From UBA8079 sp049601915 (lineage in GTDB: Bacteria; Pseudomonadota; Alphaproteobacteria; UBA6615), in NCBI GenBank assembly GCA_049601915.1, contig JBMYRB010000008.1, forward strand, positions 14,203 to 78,202: DNA of 64,000 nt. The letters run 5' to 3'. Shown piece after piece: positions 1 through 8,067 of this stretch. The position numbers and the translations under genes are program-made. Each line of letters opens with the position of its first letter. Within the stretch, counting starts at the first letter, position 1. A model generated the notes under the pieces. That model was not told where the DNA came from. It ran no database searches and saw only the letters and a list, made by a program, of their open reading frames with translations.

Positions 1-203
1 CGGATTCGGGCGGTGTGTCGGGTGTCGCGATCCTAGCGGAAAGCCATATCTCGATCCACACATGGCCGGAGCGCGATTATGCAGCCCTCGACATTTTCAT
101 GTGTGGCACCTGCAATCCACACGATTCACTGCCGGTTCTGGAATCTGCCTTCGACGCAACTTCCACCTCCGTGAACGAAATACGCCGGGGCGTGGTGGCT
201 TGA
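1..203 (+). CDS. speD: S-adenosylmethionine decarboxylase proenzyme, C-terminal part (runs off the window start)
   Basis: Makes decarboxylated AdoMet, the aminopropyl donor for spermidine synthesis. The visible part reads in frame from base 3 and carries the family signature AESHISIHTWPE. The Ser after the first Glu is the known self-cleavage site that becomes the pyruvoyl cofactor, and the following His and the downstream Cys (FMCGTC) are the usual processing and catalytic residues. The 5' part lies outside the window. Its TGA overlaps the TTG start of speE (TTGA), so the two are translationally coupled. The assignment is secure because of the motif and the speE neighbour. Confidence 0.93.
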   Translation, partial: DSGGVSGVAILAESHISIHTWPERDYAALDIFMCGTCNPHDSLPVLESAFDATSTSVNEIRRGVVA

Positions 204-1063
204 GCGACAGCTGGGCCTGGTTCGACGAGCCCCTCGGCGTGGGCCTGCAGCTGAGCGTGCAGATCGAAAGAATTGTATTCCGCAAAACCACCGCGCATCA
301 GGACCTGGTGATTTACGAAACGTCCCAATGGGGTCGTGTCATGGCGCTCGACGGGATCATGCAGGTCTGCGAGCGCGACGAGTTCATCTATCACGAGATG
401 CTGACCCATGTTCCGATGCTGGCTCATGGCAATGCCCGCGAGGTCTGCATCATCGGCGGGGGCGACGGCGGCATCCTGCGTGAAGCGCTCCGGCACCCAG
501 TCGACAAGGTCACTATGGTGGAGATCGACGCCTCGGTGGTGGAACTTTGCACAACCCATTTGCCGTCCATCTCCGACGGCGCGTTCGACGACCCCCGCAC
601 CGATCTGGTGATCGCGGACGGCGCGCGCTTCGTCGCCGAGACCGACAAACGCTTCGACGTGATCATCGTCGATTCGACAGACCCCATCGGCCCCGGCGAG
701 GTGCTGTTCACCAGCAAATTCTATGGTGACTGCAAAGCCCGCCTGACCGACGGCGGTGTGATCGTCACCCAGAGCGGCGTGGCGATGATTCAGGGGGATG
801 AGCTCACCACCACTGTGCGGTGTATGGGCGAACATTTCGCAGATATCGGCGCCTACATCGCGCCGGTGCCGACCTATGTCGGCGGCTTCATGGCGTTCGG
901 ATGGGGCTCCGATAACCCTGCCCTGCGCAAGCCGCCCGCCGGCACGCTTGCCGAACGATACAAACAGGCCGATATCCAGACCCGATACTACAACGCAGAT
1001 TTGCACGTCGGGGCGTTCGCGCTGCCGACCTATATCGCTGAGCATGTGGAGGCCGCCCGATGA
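200..1063 (+). CDS. speE: Spermidine synthase (putrescine aminopropyltransferase)
   Basis: Transfers aminopropyl from decarboxylated AdoMet to putrescine in the cytosol. The 287-residue product has the Rossmann motif GGGDGG at 86-91, the acidic ribose-binding segment TMVEID, and the catalytic segment DSTDP with Asp158 and Asp161. I chose the TTG at 200 rather than the in-frame ATG at 62. TTG gives the normal family length, overlaps the speD stop by the TTGA arrangement and removes an N-terminal extension that is only a shadow of speD. The stop overlaps the ATG of the next gene (ATGA), so speD, speE and the isomerase form one coupled operon. Confidence 0.95.
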   Translation: MSDSWAWFDEPLGVGLQLSVQIERIVFRKTTAHQDLVIYETSQWGRVMALDGIMQVCERDEFIYHEMLTHVPMLAHGNAREVCIIGGGDGGILREALRHPVDKVTMVEIDASVVELCTTHLPSISDGAFDDPRTDLVIADGARFVAETDKRFDVIIVDSTDPIGPGEVLFTSKFYGDCKARLTDGGVIVTQSGVAMIQGDELTTTVRCMGEHFADIGAYIAPVPTYVGGFMAFGWGSDNPALRKPPAGTLAERYKQADIQTRYYNADLHVGAFALPTYIAEHVEAAR

Positions 1064-1662
1064 GCGATCCGATCAAACTCTACTTCGCCTGTATTTCACC
1101 CTGGTCCTATCTGGCAGTTGACGCCCTCAAGGAACTCGCCGACAAGCATGGGCGCACGATCGCCTACAAGCCGACCGATGTCGGTCGCGCCTGGGGCGAG
1201 ACCGGCGCCGGACGCCCGCTCGGTGACAGACCGGCCGTGCTTCAGGCCTATCGCCTCGTCGAGCTGCCACGCTGGGCCAAATGGCGCGGTGTGCCGCTCA
1301 ACACACAGCCGGCGCACTTCCCGGCCCCCTATCATTTGTCCTCGGGCGTGATTATCGCAGCAGGCCAGGCGGGCCACGATCAGTATGAAATCACCCGCGC
1401 CCTCGCGCGTGGCTGCTGGGCCGACGAAAAGAATATCGGCGACCCGGACGAAGTTACTGCGATCGCCAATAGCGTCGGGCTAGATGGCGCGGCCCTGGTC
1501 GCGGCGGCCGAATCCGAAGCCGTCACTGCGGAACTGGCGGCAAACACGGACGAATCACTCGCCGACGGTGTCTGGAGCGTCCCATCTTTTGTGGTCGATG
1601 GCGAACCGTTCTTCGGCCAGGACCGAATCGAGATGATGGACTGGCGCCTATCCGGAAACTGA
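1060..1662 (+). CDS. 2-hydroxychromene-2-carboxylate isomerase family protein (kappa-GST/DsbA fold)
   Basis: A 200-residue thioredoxin-fold protein of the HCCA isomerase/kappa-class GST family. Members isomerise 2-hydroxychromene-2-carboxylate with glutathione in naphthalene-type degradation, but many have unknown substrates. N-terminal YFACISPWSYLA supplies the active-site Ser (about residue 13) where DsbA has its Cys pair. C-terminal SVPSFVVDGEPFFGQDRIEMM is the typical cis-Pro and end region, split here over the last 35 residues. The start overlaps the speE stop by 4 bases. Polyamine genes do not predict its substrate, so only the family call is firm. Confidence 0.85.
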   Translation: MSDPIKLYFACISPWSYLAVDALKELADKHGRTIAYKPTDVGRAWGETGAGRPLGDRPAVLQAYRLVELPRWAKWRGVPLNTQPAHFPAPYHLSSGVIIAAGQAGHDQYEITRALARGCWADEKNIGDPDEVTAIANSVGLDGAALVAAAESEAVTAELAANTDESLADGVWSVPSFVVDGEPFFGQDRIEMMDWRLSGN

Positions 1663-1711
1663 CCGCAGATGCCGCCTTTCGTGAGCCGCGCGCGCAGGGA
1701 TTAACTGTCGT

Positions 1712-1957
1712 ATGGACATTCTCATGGAACTGGCGCCACTCGCGGCCGTGCTCGTCGCAACCGGCTGGGGCATACCGGCCCTTCCCCAGGCCAGCGTGGG
1801 CCATGTGAACCTGCTCGGGCTGATCCTGATCGCATCCTTCACGTCGCTGACCGCACCGGTGGGTGTACGGCTGGCCCATCACTTGAGTGCGCGGGCACTC
1901 ATATCATTGTTTTCATTGTTTCTTTTTGCAACTTCAGCCCGGATGCTCTTGGCCTAG
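1712..1957 (+). pseudogene. TauE/SafE (TSUP) permease, C-terminal remnant
   Basis: An 81-codon ORF whose sequence is the last third of a TSUP-family anion permease. It has the glycine-rich TM entry GWGIPALPQASVGHVN, the TAPVGVRLAHHLS loop and a final hydrophobic helix ending at FATSARMLLA. Intact family members have about 250 residues and begin with several more membrane helices, and nothing upstream between 1663 and 1711 encodes them. I read it as a decayed fragment left by a deletion. A short expressed peptide cannot be excluded, since the ORF itself is open. Confidence 0.6.
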
Positions 1958-1966
1958 ACGGGCTTG

Positions 1967-2533
1967 TCAGCCAGGACTTGCGTTCTTTCTGAGCCACGCC
2001 ACAGCCTCGGCCAGCGAACCAACGACCGCGTCGGCGCGAGACCCGGTCGTGTCTTCGGTTCCTTCCAGTAGCAAGCGCGTGCCCACAGCGCCATTGATGC
2101 CGGCCTCGATGTCGGTCTCGCGGTCTCCGACGATTGCAGACGCAGCCATATCGATATTGAACGCGTCGCGCGCCTTGAACAGCATACCGGGCCCCGGTTT
2201 CCGGTCCGGTGATTCCCGCTTGTACACACCGATCCCTTCCTCGGGATGTGTCGGTGAGAAATAGGTGCGGGCGATCTCGATACCTTTCTCGCGGAACTGT
2301 TTTTCCACCCAACCCGTCAACGCATGGAATTGCTGCTCGCTATAGAGCCCACGGCCGATCCCGGCCTGGTTGGTGACGATGACCAGCACATATCCCATTT
2401 CCTGGGCAGCAATACAGGCCTCGAAGACACCCTCACAGAAGATGAAATCCTCGATCCGCCAGATATAACCGCTGTCGACATTGATCACGCCGTCTCGGTC
2501 CAGAAAAAGTGCCTTCACCTGATCTTGCGGCAT
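1967..2533 (-). CDS. HAD-family phosphatase, D,D-heptose 1,7-bisphosphate phosphatase (GmhB)/HisB-N type
   Basis: A 188-residue HAD hydrolase with motif I LFLDRDGVIN (nucleophile Asp12, general acid Asp14), motif II VIVTNQAGIGRG, motif III Lys in RKPGPGM and motif IV IVGDRETDIEAG. The order and length match GmhB, which dephosphorylates heptose bisphosphate in LPS core synthesis. The zinc loop of classical GmhB (C-x-H...C-x-C) is missing. The equivalent segment reads YFSPTHPEEGIGVYKRES and contains no Cys. The substrate is therefore open. Convergent with the TauE/SafE fragment and 8 bases from the stop of the ThDP gene upstream on the same strand. Confidence 0.8.
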   Translation of the reverse strand: MPQDQVKALFLDRDGVINVDSGYIWRIEDFIFCEGVFEACIAAQEMGYVLVIVTNQAGIGRGLYSEQQFHALTGWVEKQFREKGIEIARTYFSPTHPEEGIGVYKRESPDRKPGPGMLFKARDAFNIDMAASAIVGDRETDIEAGINGAVGTRLLLEGTEDTTGSRADAVVGSLAEAVAWLRKNASPG

Positions 2534-2541
2534 ATATGAAG

Positions 2542-4209
2542 CTACTCAGCTGCAGTCCGCACCCGTTCGCGCAGCTGCGAAAGGGTGAAGTTGCTCGCGA
2601 TCAGTTCCTGATCGACGATGAGTTCAATCACCGCCGGGCGACCCGCGGCGAGAGCCCGTTCCATCGCAGGCCGGAACTCCTCGGTCGCCGTCACGCGCTC
2701 GCCCCGGGCACCGAAGGCCTCGGCCCAGGCTACAAAGTCGGGATTGCGCAGATGCGTTGCGATCTCACGGCCCGGATACTCGCGCTCCTCATGCATCCGA
2801 ATGGTGCCGTACATGCTGTTGTTGGCGATGATCAGGACAACCGGCAGGTCATACTGAACCGCGGTCGCGAGCTCGTTGCCGGTCATCAGGATACCGCCAT
2901 CACCGGCATAACAGATCACCGGGACATCCGGGCGCGCCGCCTTGGCAGCGATCGCCGCGGGCATGCCATAGCCCATCGACCCGTTTGCCGGGCCGAGCTG
3001 GGTTCGGAAGGTACGGAATTTGAAGAAGCGGCTGGTCCAGCCTGCGAAGTTGCCGGCATCGGTGGTGATAATCGCCTCGTCGGGCAGAATATCGCGAAGC
3101 TGGACGAACAATTCTGCCGGGTTCAACGGCCCTGGTACATCCACCGGCACCGTCCAGGCGTCGAAATCCTTGCGCCCGTCCTGGAGCCAGCTTGCCCATC
3201 GGTCGGGATCAAGCTGAAGGTGCCGCCGCGCCTTCGAGACAAACGCACCGATCCCCGAGGCGATCGGCAAATCGGCCTGAAACACCCGCCCGAGTTCACT
3301 GTGGTCGGGGTAGACATGGATCATGGTCTGATCCGGCCGGGGGGCTTTCACGATGGTGAAGGCCTGGGACGTAGTTTCTCCCAGCCGCGCGCCCACCACC
3401 AGTAACAGGTCAGCATCCATCACCCGCTGCGTGAGTTTCGGGTTGGTGTTGTATCCCAGCTCGCCGACGAAGTTCGGGTGGTCGTTATTGAAAATATCCA
3501 TGACCCGGAATGACGACACGGCCGGCAGGCCGTTCGATTCACAAAACGCCTCGAAGTCGGCGCAAATCTCGGCCGACCAGCCACCACCACCGAAGATAAC
3601 GAGCGGGCGTTCGGCCGCCGACAGAAGTTCGCGCACGCGCGCCATATCATCGTCGCTCGGCTCGGGCGAAGCATGGGATGCGACCTTTGCGTCTGCGACG
3701 TCGACCTCATCCGTCAGCATGTCTTCCGGCAGCGACACGACCACGGGCCCCGGCCTGCCGCCGGCCGCGACCGCGAAGGCGCGCGCCGTGATCTCGGGCA
3801 TGCGGGCAGCGTCATCCACCTCGACCGCCCATTTGGCGACCGGGGCGAACATCGCCTCGAAATCAATTTCCTGGAACGCTTCGCGGCGGCGAAACTCGCG
3901 GGGCACCTGGCCGACAAACAGAATCATCGGAGAGGAATCCTGCAACGCGGTGTGAACACCGATGCTGGCATTACACGCGCCGGGACCGCGGGTCACGAAT
4001 GCGATGCCCGGTTTACCGGTCAGCTTGCCATACGCTTCGGCGGCATAGGCCGCGCCGTTTTCATGGCGGCAAGTGATGACCCGGACGGAATCCCGAACGT
4101 CATACAACGCGTCCAGGGCGGCAAGATAACTCTCCCCCGGTACACAAAAAACCGTGTCCACCCCATGCGAAACCAGGGTATCGACCAAAACCTGACCACC
4201 AGTACGCAA
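2542..4209 (-). CDS. Thiamine-diphosphate enzyme, acetolactate-synthase-like large subunit
   Basis: A 555-residue three-domain ThDP enzyme of the AHAS/benzoylformate-decarboxylase superfamily. The PYR-domain catalytic Glu is in CRHENGAA (Glu50), the RGPGACNASIGVHTA loop follows, and the PP-domain Mg/ThDP motif runs from GDGGILMTGNE to the Asn-rich IIANNSMYG. I start at TTG 4209 (MRTGGQVLVDTL), preceded by GGGAGG five bases away. The frame extends to another TTG at 4227 but without a better RBS. No small regulatory AHAS subunit is adjacent, so a role in branched-chain synthesis is unlikely. A 2-oxoacid decarboxylase or carboligase is more plausible. Confidence 0.82.
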   Translation of the reverse strand: MRTGGQVLVDTLVSHGVDTVFCVPGESYLAALDALYDVRDSVRVITCRHENGAAYAAEAYGKLTGKPGIAFVTRGPGACNASIGVHTALQDSSPMILFVGQVPREFRRREAFQEIDFEAMFAPVAKWAVEVDDAARMPEITARAFAVAAGGRPGPVVVSLPEDMLTDEVDVADAKVASHASPEPSDDDMARVRELLSAAERPLVIFGGGGWSAEICADFEAFCESNGLPAVSSFRVMDIFNNDHPNFVGELGYNTNPKLTQRVMDADLLLVVGARLGETTSQAFTIVKAPRPDQTMIHVYPDHSELGRVFQADLPIASGIGAFVSKARRHLQLDPDRWASWLQDGRKDFDAWTVPVDVPGPLNPAELFVQLRDILPDEAIITTDAGNFAGWTSRFFKFRTFRTQLGPANGSMGYGMPAAIAAKAARPDVPVICYAGDGGILMTGNELATAVQYDLPVVLIIANNSMYGTIRMHEEREYPGREIATHLRNPDFVAWAEAFGARGERVTATEEFRPAMERALAAGRPAVIELIVDQELIASNFTLSQLRERVRTAAE

Positions 4210-4376
4210 AATGACCTCCCGCCGCAAACATTTGATATTGTTGCGGTATTACCGTCACAGACGGCGCAGAAAATGTTCGCGGAAGAATATCATCTTGCGC
4301 CGCTTCGGAAAACCGGACGTGTTAGTACCATTGTAGGTTCAGGTTTGGTCTGCCGCCAGAAAGGCCGCGTGCTTTC

Positions 4377-4580
4377 ATGTTTTCGATTCCAACATCACCA
4401 AAAAGTCCCACCTTCTATTTCGTGGGCGAAAGTCCCGGCAACACGCAGCTCAAGTCGCGGGACGAGATCGCCCTCAAGACCCTGAAGTTCGATTCCTGCG
4501 CCATCGCAGAGCTGCAGACAGCCCCCGACGTCACCGCTGCTGATCGCCGCAAAATCCTCGAATTCCTGCAGGATGAGTAA
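4377..4580 (+). CDS. Small hypothetical protein (67 aa), possibly the first half of a split gene
   Basis: A 67-codon ORF with protein-like composition (charged helix KSRDEIALKTLKFDSCAIAE, ending KILEFLQDE) but no family I recognise. It ends at TAA 4578-4580. The same frame then stays open for 43 more codons with equally protein-like text. It could be a real short gene or the 5' half of a gene split by a nonsense mutation. The Shine-Dalgarno is weak. It lies in a stretch of gene debris between the ThDP enzyme and an aldolase remnant. Confidence 0.4.
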   Translation: MFSIPTSPKSPTFYFVGESPGNTQLKSRDEIALKTLKFDSCAIAELQTAPDVTAADRRKILEFLQDE

Positions 4581-4712
4581 AATGCGCGCGGCGCGTTTAT
4601 CGCAGGCCTGGCGTCGCAATTTCTCGACGAGGCGAGCAACGCCTATGACGAAATCGATGACGCCTGTCGGCTTCTCGGTGAGGTTGGTGTGGTCGTGCGA
4701 CGTCCGCATTAA
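4581..4712 (+). other. In-frame coding-like continuation after the TAA of the 67-aa ORF
   Basis: The frame of the preceding ORF stays open to TAA 4710-4712. It encodes GAFIAGLASQFLDEASNAYD and then EIDDACRLLGE, an acidic helical stretch with alphaproteobacterial-like codon use. It has no start codon of its own. I read it as the second half of one roughly 111-codon gene interrupted by TAA. The end of this frame overlaps the breakpoint of the minus-strand aldolase remnant, so the true end of the original gene may also be lost. Confidence 0.35.
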
Positions 4713-4776
4713 CGCCACGGGCACGGTGTCGGCGGACATAGGCCCGCGCCTCGCGCTCCGCCCAGAGATTCTTCAT
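4700..4776 (-). pseudogene. N-terminal remnant of a class II aldolase/short-chain dehydrogenase (RhaD-like fusion family)
   Basis: From ATG at 4776 the minus strand reads MKNLWAEREARAYVRR and then ARGVNADVA. This resembles the first 25 or so residues of the bifunctional class II aldolase/SDR family, which normally continues LRVYTxRLLG. Here the match stops abruptly near 4700 and the frame continues as arginine-rich nonsense. I infer a gene start left by a deletion. The match is short and from memory, so confidence is moderate. Confidence 0.4.
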
Positions 4777-4802
4777 GCCGAGGCGCCATTCCCGCCAAAC
4801 CG

Positions 4803-5711
4803 CTAGAGATACTCGCCGAACCAGGCCAGCGCCTCGGCCTTTTGTATCGCGTGCTTCTCGGCGTTACAGAACTGATAGGATTCATAGTGCTGGGCCTCGG
4901 GAAGCTTCACCAGCTTCTTGGGCTCCCCCAGGACCGCGTAGCAGGACAACTGCTCCTGGGGTGGCACGAGATTATCGTTCTCCGCATAGATCATCAGCAC
5001 CGGGCGCGGGGAGATGCGATGCGCCACCCATTCGGGCTTGTAGCGCATGTTCGCGGCCGCGCTCTCTAGGTCATATTCCGGGTTGTAGCGCGCACTCTTC
5101 GAATGGAACTGGTCCAGCACCATCTGTGTGTGCGGGTCCGTCAGCATGATCTCGGGCAAGGGTATCTTCGTCGTCTCGCCGGTTAGGACGCGCTTGCGCT
5201 CGGCTTCTTCGACCTTTGCCTTGAAATCCTGCCACTCATGGGGTCGACGGACCGACTCCATCCAACGCTCGCCGTCCGAGACCATGACCGCCGACACGAC
5301 GACCTTCACCCGCTCGTCGAACGCCGCACACCAGATCGCGTGCGCGCCGCCATAGCTCGAGCCGTAATAGCCGATCCGCTCGGGGTCCACCCCGTGGACG
5401 GTCTCCAGATAGGTGACCCCGTCATAGATGCTCTGGGCCTGCTCGAGCGGGCGGTGACGCCCACGCTCACCCTCACTGACCCCAAAACCCGGATAGTCAT
5501 GGGACAGAACGAAGTAGCCCGATTCCCAGAGCCATTGCGGGACATCCATGCCGTAGACATCCTTCATCCCGGAGTAGCCGTGCAGGACACAGATCGCCGG
5601 TCGTGGCGGGTCACCCGGTTTCCAGTCCTTCGGTCGATAGAGATAGGCAGCGATTTTCTTGCCGTCGGAGTAAAACTCGACCTCGTCCCAAATCTGCTCA
5701 TAGTCGGTCAT
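4803..5711 (-). CDS. Alpha/beta hydrolase (dienelactone-hydrolase/S9-like)
   Basis: A 302-residue cytosolic alpha/beta hydrolase without signal peptide. The nucleophile elbow is GSSYGG with Ser119, the oxyanion segment is VLHGYSG near 42-48, the acid is in IYAENDNLVPP and the base His in AQHYES near the C-terminus. The long cap between strand 6 and the acid is typical of the DLH-like/acyl-peptidase group that includes esterases and C-C hydrolases. Same orientation as the dehalogenase pair upstream (5748-7499), so the three probably formed one operon. The substrate is unknown. Confidence 0.8.
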   Translation of the reverse strand: MTDYEQIWDEVEFYSDGKKIAAYLYRPKDWKPGDPPRPAICVLHGYSGMKDVYGMDVPQWLWESGYFVLSHDYPGFGVSEGERGRHRPLEQAQSIYDGVTYLETVHGVDPERIGYYGSSYGGAHAIWCAAFDERVKVVVSAVMVSDGERWMESVRRPHEWQDFKAKVEEAERKRVLTGETTKIPLPEIMLTDPHTQMVLDQFHSKSARYNPEYDLESAAANMRYKPEWVAHRISPRPVLMIYAENDNLVPPQEQLSCYAVLGEPKKLVKLPEAQHYESYQFCNAEKHAIQKAEALAWFGEYL

Positions 5712-5747
5712 GCCAGCCTCCCGTGATCAACGTTGGCAATGTCTCGA

Positions 5748-6589
5748 TTACAGGGCGTCGTACCAAGCGGCAAGCGCCTTGCCGATGTCGTTAGACGAAT
5801 CTTCCTGGGGATGGTGACGTCCGCGCACCACCACCTCTGTGTGGTTCGACCAGGAGCGTAGGACTTCAAGGTCACGCTCGAACACGATCTGACCGGGCTC
5901 GACATTGATGAGCAGTTTCGGGACGGCGTTGGTCTGCATCCACGCCGAAAGCGTATCCATCAGTTCGGCAACATCGGCCGGGTCGCCCTCGATCGGGATC
6001 TGCCGGGGCCACGAAAGTGTCGCGCGGCGGCTTTCGCCCGGCTCGTTGTAGGGCCGCAGCACCTCGGCCATTGTATCTTCGTCGATCTCGCGAATGAAGC
6101 CGGCGGTGAAAACCTTCTCGATAAAGAAATTCTCCTCGAACACCAGCCGCTCGCCTTCCGAGGTTCGCAACAATTTGAGCATGTCGCCCACTGCGTTGGG
6201 ATAATCGTCATAGCTGTCATGGTTGCAGACCAGCACCTCGCTATAGGCGAGCGCCTTGATGCTGTCCGCATGACGAAGGTCACATTGTCGCTGACGCCGA
6301 GCGCATCAAGCGTACCGTCGATCTAAGTCTGGTATTAGGCCAGCGTATAGCTGTCAGGCCCGGAATTCGGCAGACGCGCTGAATCGCCCTGATCGATATT
6401 GTCGATCGCGATCAATCGGCCCCGGCCCTCAAGATAGGGCATGATATTGCGCCACATATAGGACGACGTGGCGTTGCCGTGCAGGAACACGATGGGATCC
6501 CCCGTGCCGTGTTCGGCGTAGGCCATTTTCTGGCCGTTCACCTCGACGGTGGCCTTTTCGTAGGACATGCGGGGACTGATATCGTTCAT
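5748..6589 (-). pseudogene. Haloalkane dehalogenase pseudogene (nucleophile region deleted)
   Basis: A second copy of the neighbouring dehalogenase, broken in three ways. The N-terminal part starts at ATG 6589 (MNDISPRMSYEKATVEVNG) and keeps HGNATSSYMWRN. After DSYTLA come two in-frame stops, TAA (6337-6335) and TAG shortly after. The frame continues IDGTLDALGVSDNVTFVM and then lacks about 46 bases that in the intact paralogue encode HDWGGTLGLSWAERHP, which removes the catalytic Asp-Trp and shifts the frame. From there ALAYSEVLVCNHDSYDDYP and the whole C-terminal half to 5748 are preserved in the new frame. The surviving 162-codon ORF cannot be a dehalogenase on its own. Confidence 0.88.
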
Positions 6590-6611
6590 GTCATCGCCCT
6601 TGTTGGCGTGT

Positions 6612-7499
6612 TCAGATCGCAGCGTACCATTCGGCCAGACCCTGGCCGATATCGTCGGGCGAGTCTTCTTGAGGATGATGCAGCCCGCGGACCTTGATCC
6701 GCGACTGGTTGGTCCAGCTGTTGATGATGTCGAGGTCGCGATCGACGATGATCTGGCCCGGATCGGCCTCGATGAACAGCTTCGGACACTCGATCGTACC
6801 GACCCAGCTGGACAGGCGCTCCGACAGTTCCGCGACATATTCAGGCTTCCCGCCGATGGGAATTTGCTGCACCCAGGCGAGGGTGGGGCGCCGCGCCTCA
6901 CCCGGTTCCTCATAGGGGCGGCGGATTTCAAACATGGTCTCGGCGTCGACCTCGCGGATCACCCCGCCAGTGAACACATTCTCGACGAAGAAGTTATCCT
7001 CAAGCACCAGCGCCTCACCCTCCGGCCCCTGAGCACGTTTCACCCGTTCCCCGTGGCCGTCGGCATAGGAATCGTAGCTCGCATGGTTGGCGACAACGAT
7101 TTCGCAATGGGCGAGTCCCTTGATCGCGTCGGGGTGGCGTTCAGCCCAGGAAAGGCCCAGGGTGCCGCCCCAGTCATGCATGACCAGCGTGACATTCTCT
7201 TCGATGCCAAGCGCCTCGAAGGCCCCGTCGATGTAGGTCTGATGCTCGGGGATCAGGTAACTGTCCGGCCCGCTATCGGGCAGCTTGTCGGAATCCCCCT
7301 GCCCGATATTGTCGATGGCGACCAGGCGTCCCATCCCCTCCAGGTGAGGCATGATGTTGCGCCACATGTAGGAGGAGTTGGCATTCCCGTGCATGAAGAC
7401 GATCGGATCGCCGGCACCTTCATCCACATAGGCCATACGCCGGCCATTCACCTCGATGAATTTCTTCTCATACGGCATCCGTGCGCTGATCTCGGACAT
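6612..7499 (-). CDS. Haloalkane dehalogenase (LinB/DhaA-like, HLD-II type)
   Basis: Hydrolyses carbon-halogen bonds of haloalkanes to alcohol and halide through an aspartyl-ester intermediate. The 295-residue protein has the full catalytic set in HLD-II spacing: halide-binding Asn39 (HGNANSSYMW), nucleophile Asp109 with Trp110 (HDWGG), acid Glu133 (CEIVV) and base His274 (LHHPQEDSP). Start ATG 7499 is preceded by GGAGAGG, which excludes a longer in-frame extension. Same strand as the pseudogene copy 22 bases downstream. The tandem pair is a duplication of which only this copy has survived intact. Actual substrates cannot be inferred. Confidence 0.9.
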   Translation of the reverse strand: MSEISARMPYEKKFIEVNGRRMAYVDEGAGDPIVFMHGNANSSYMWRNIMPHLEGMGRLVAIDNIGQGDSDKLPDSGPDSYLIPEHQTYIDGAFEALGIEENVTLVMHDWGGTLGLSWAERHPDAIKGLAHCEIVVANHASYDSYADGHGERVKRAQGPEGEALVLEDNFFVENVFTGGVIREVDAETMFEIRRPYEEPGEARRPTLAWVQQIPIGGKPEYVAELSERLSSWVGTIECPKLFIEADPGQIIVDRDLDIINSWTNQSRIKVRGLHHPQEDSPDDIGQGLAEWYAAI

Positions 7500-7645
7500 G
7501 TTACCTCTCCATGCGTGCCTCGGTCGGCAAAGAATATGGGAGCCGGCATGGCAAGGTCCATGCGCGGCTGCCATGCGTGTAATTGGACGCTCGGATACCG
7601 CATGGTCGTGCTAGCTTGCCGCGCGCACAACCAAGACGGATCATC

Positions 7646-8059
7646 ATGACCGAACATATCCATCATACCCATCTGTTCTGCTCGAATATCGACGAGACCA
7701 TCGCCTGGTGGTGCGACATGCTCGGTGCCGAGGTCGCGTTCGACGGCGAATTCGGGGGCGCGCGAAATGTGTTCATCCGGCTCGGGTCAGGGCGCATCCA
7801 TCTCTATGAACAATCCCCGCGCGACGACGGCAAGGGCGCGGTGCACCATATTGGTATCCGCACCGACGACCTCGAAAGCCTCGAGGCACGCCTTCGAGAA
7901 AACGGCATCGCATTTCGCAGCGACATCCGCGACTTCGGCGCCTGGAAGTACATTATGTGCCCTGCCCCGGACGGGGTTTTGCTTGAAATGTTTCAGGCCG
8001 ACCCCGACAAGCTCGACGGGGACGCCGCCAAATATTTCAGCGACTGGCTCGATGACTAA
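7646..8059 (+). CDS. VOC-family (glyoxalase/dioxygenase fold) protein
   Basis: A 137-residue single VOC module made of two beta-alpha-beta-beta-beta repeats: HHTHLFCSNIDETIAWW at the N-terminus, HHIGIRTDDLE in the middle and GVLLEMFQ near the end. The His and Glu positions fit the metal-binding set of the superfamily. I start at ATG 7646, since a longer in-frame extension is arginine-rich shadow. It is divergent from the dehalogenase and is followed 8 bases later by the MFS gene, so it may act on a compound handled by those neighbours. The reaction is unknown. Confidence 0.82.
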   Translation: MTEHIHHTHLFCSNIDETIAWWCDMLGAEVAFDGEFGGARNVFIRLGSGRIHLYEQSPRDDGKGAVHHIGIRTDDLESLEARLRENGIAFRSDIRDFGAWKYIMCPAPDGVLLEMFQADPDKLDGDAAKYFSDWLDD

Positions 8060-8067
8060 CCGCGCAT

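Noticed and set aside
62..199. Long N-terminal extension of spermidine synthase from ATG 62
   Set aside because: The extension overlaps speD in another frame and has no similarity to the family. TTG 200 overlaps the speD stop and gives normal length.
6300..6340. Stops in the dehalogenase pseudogene as recoded codons
   Set aside because: They are TAA and TAG, not TGA, and the nucleophile region is deleted as well, so this is decay and not Sec insertion.
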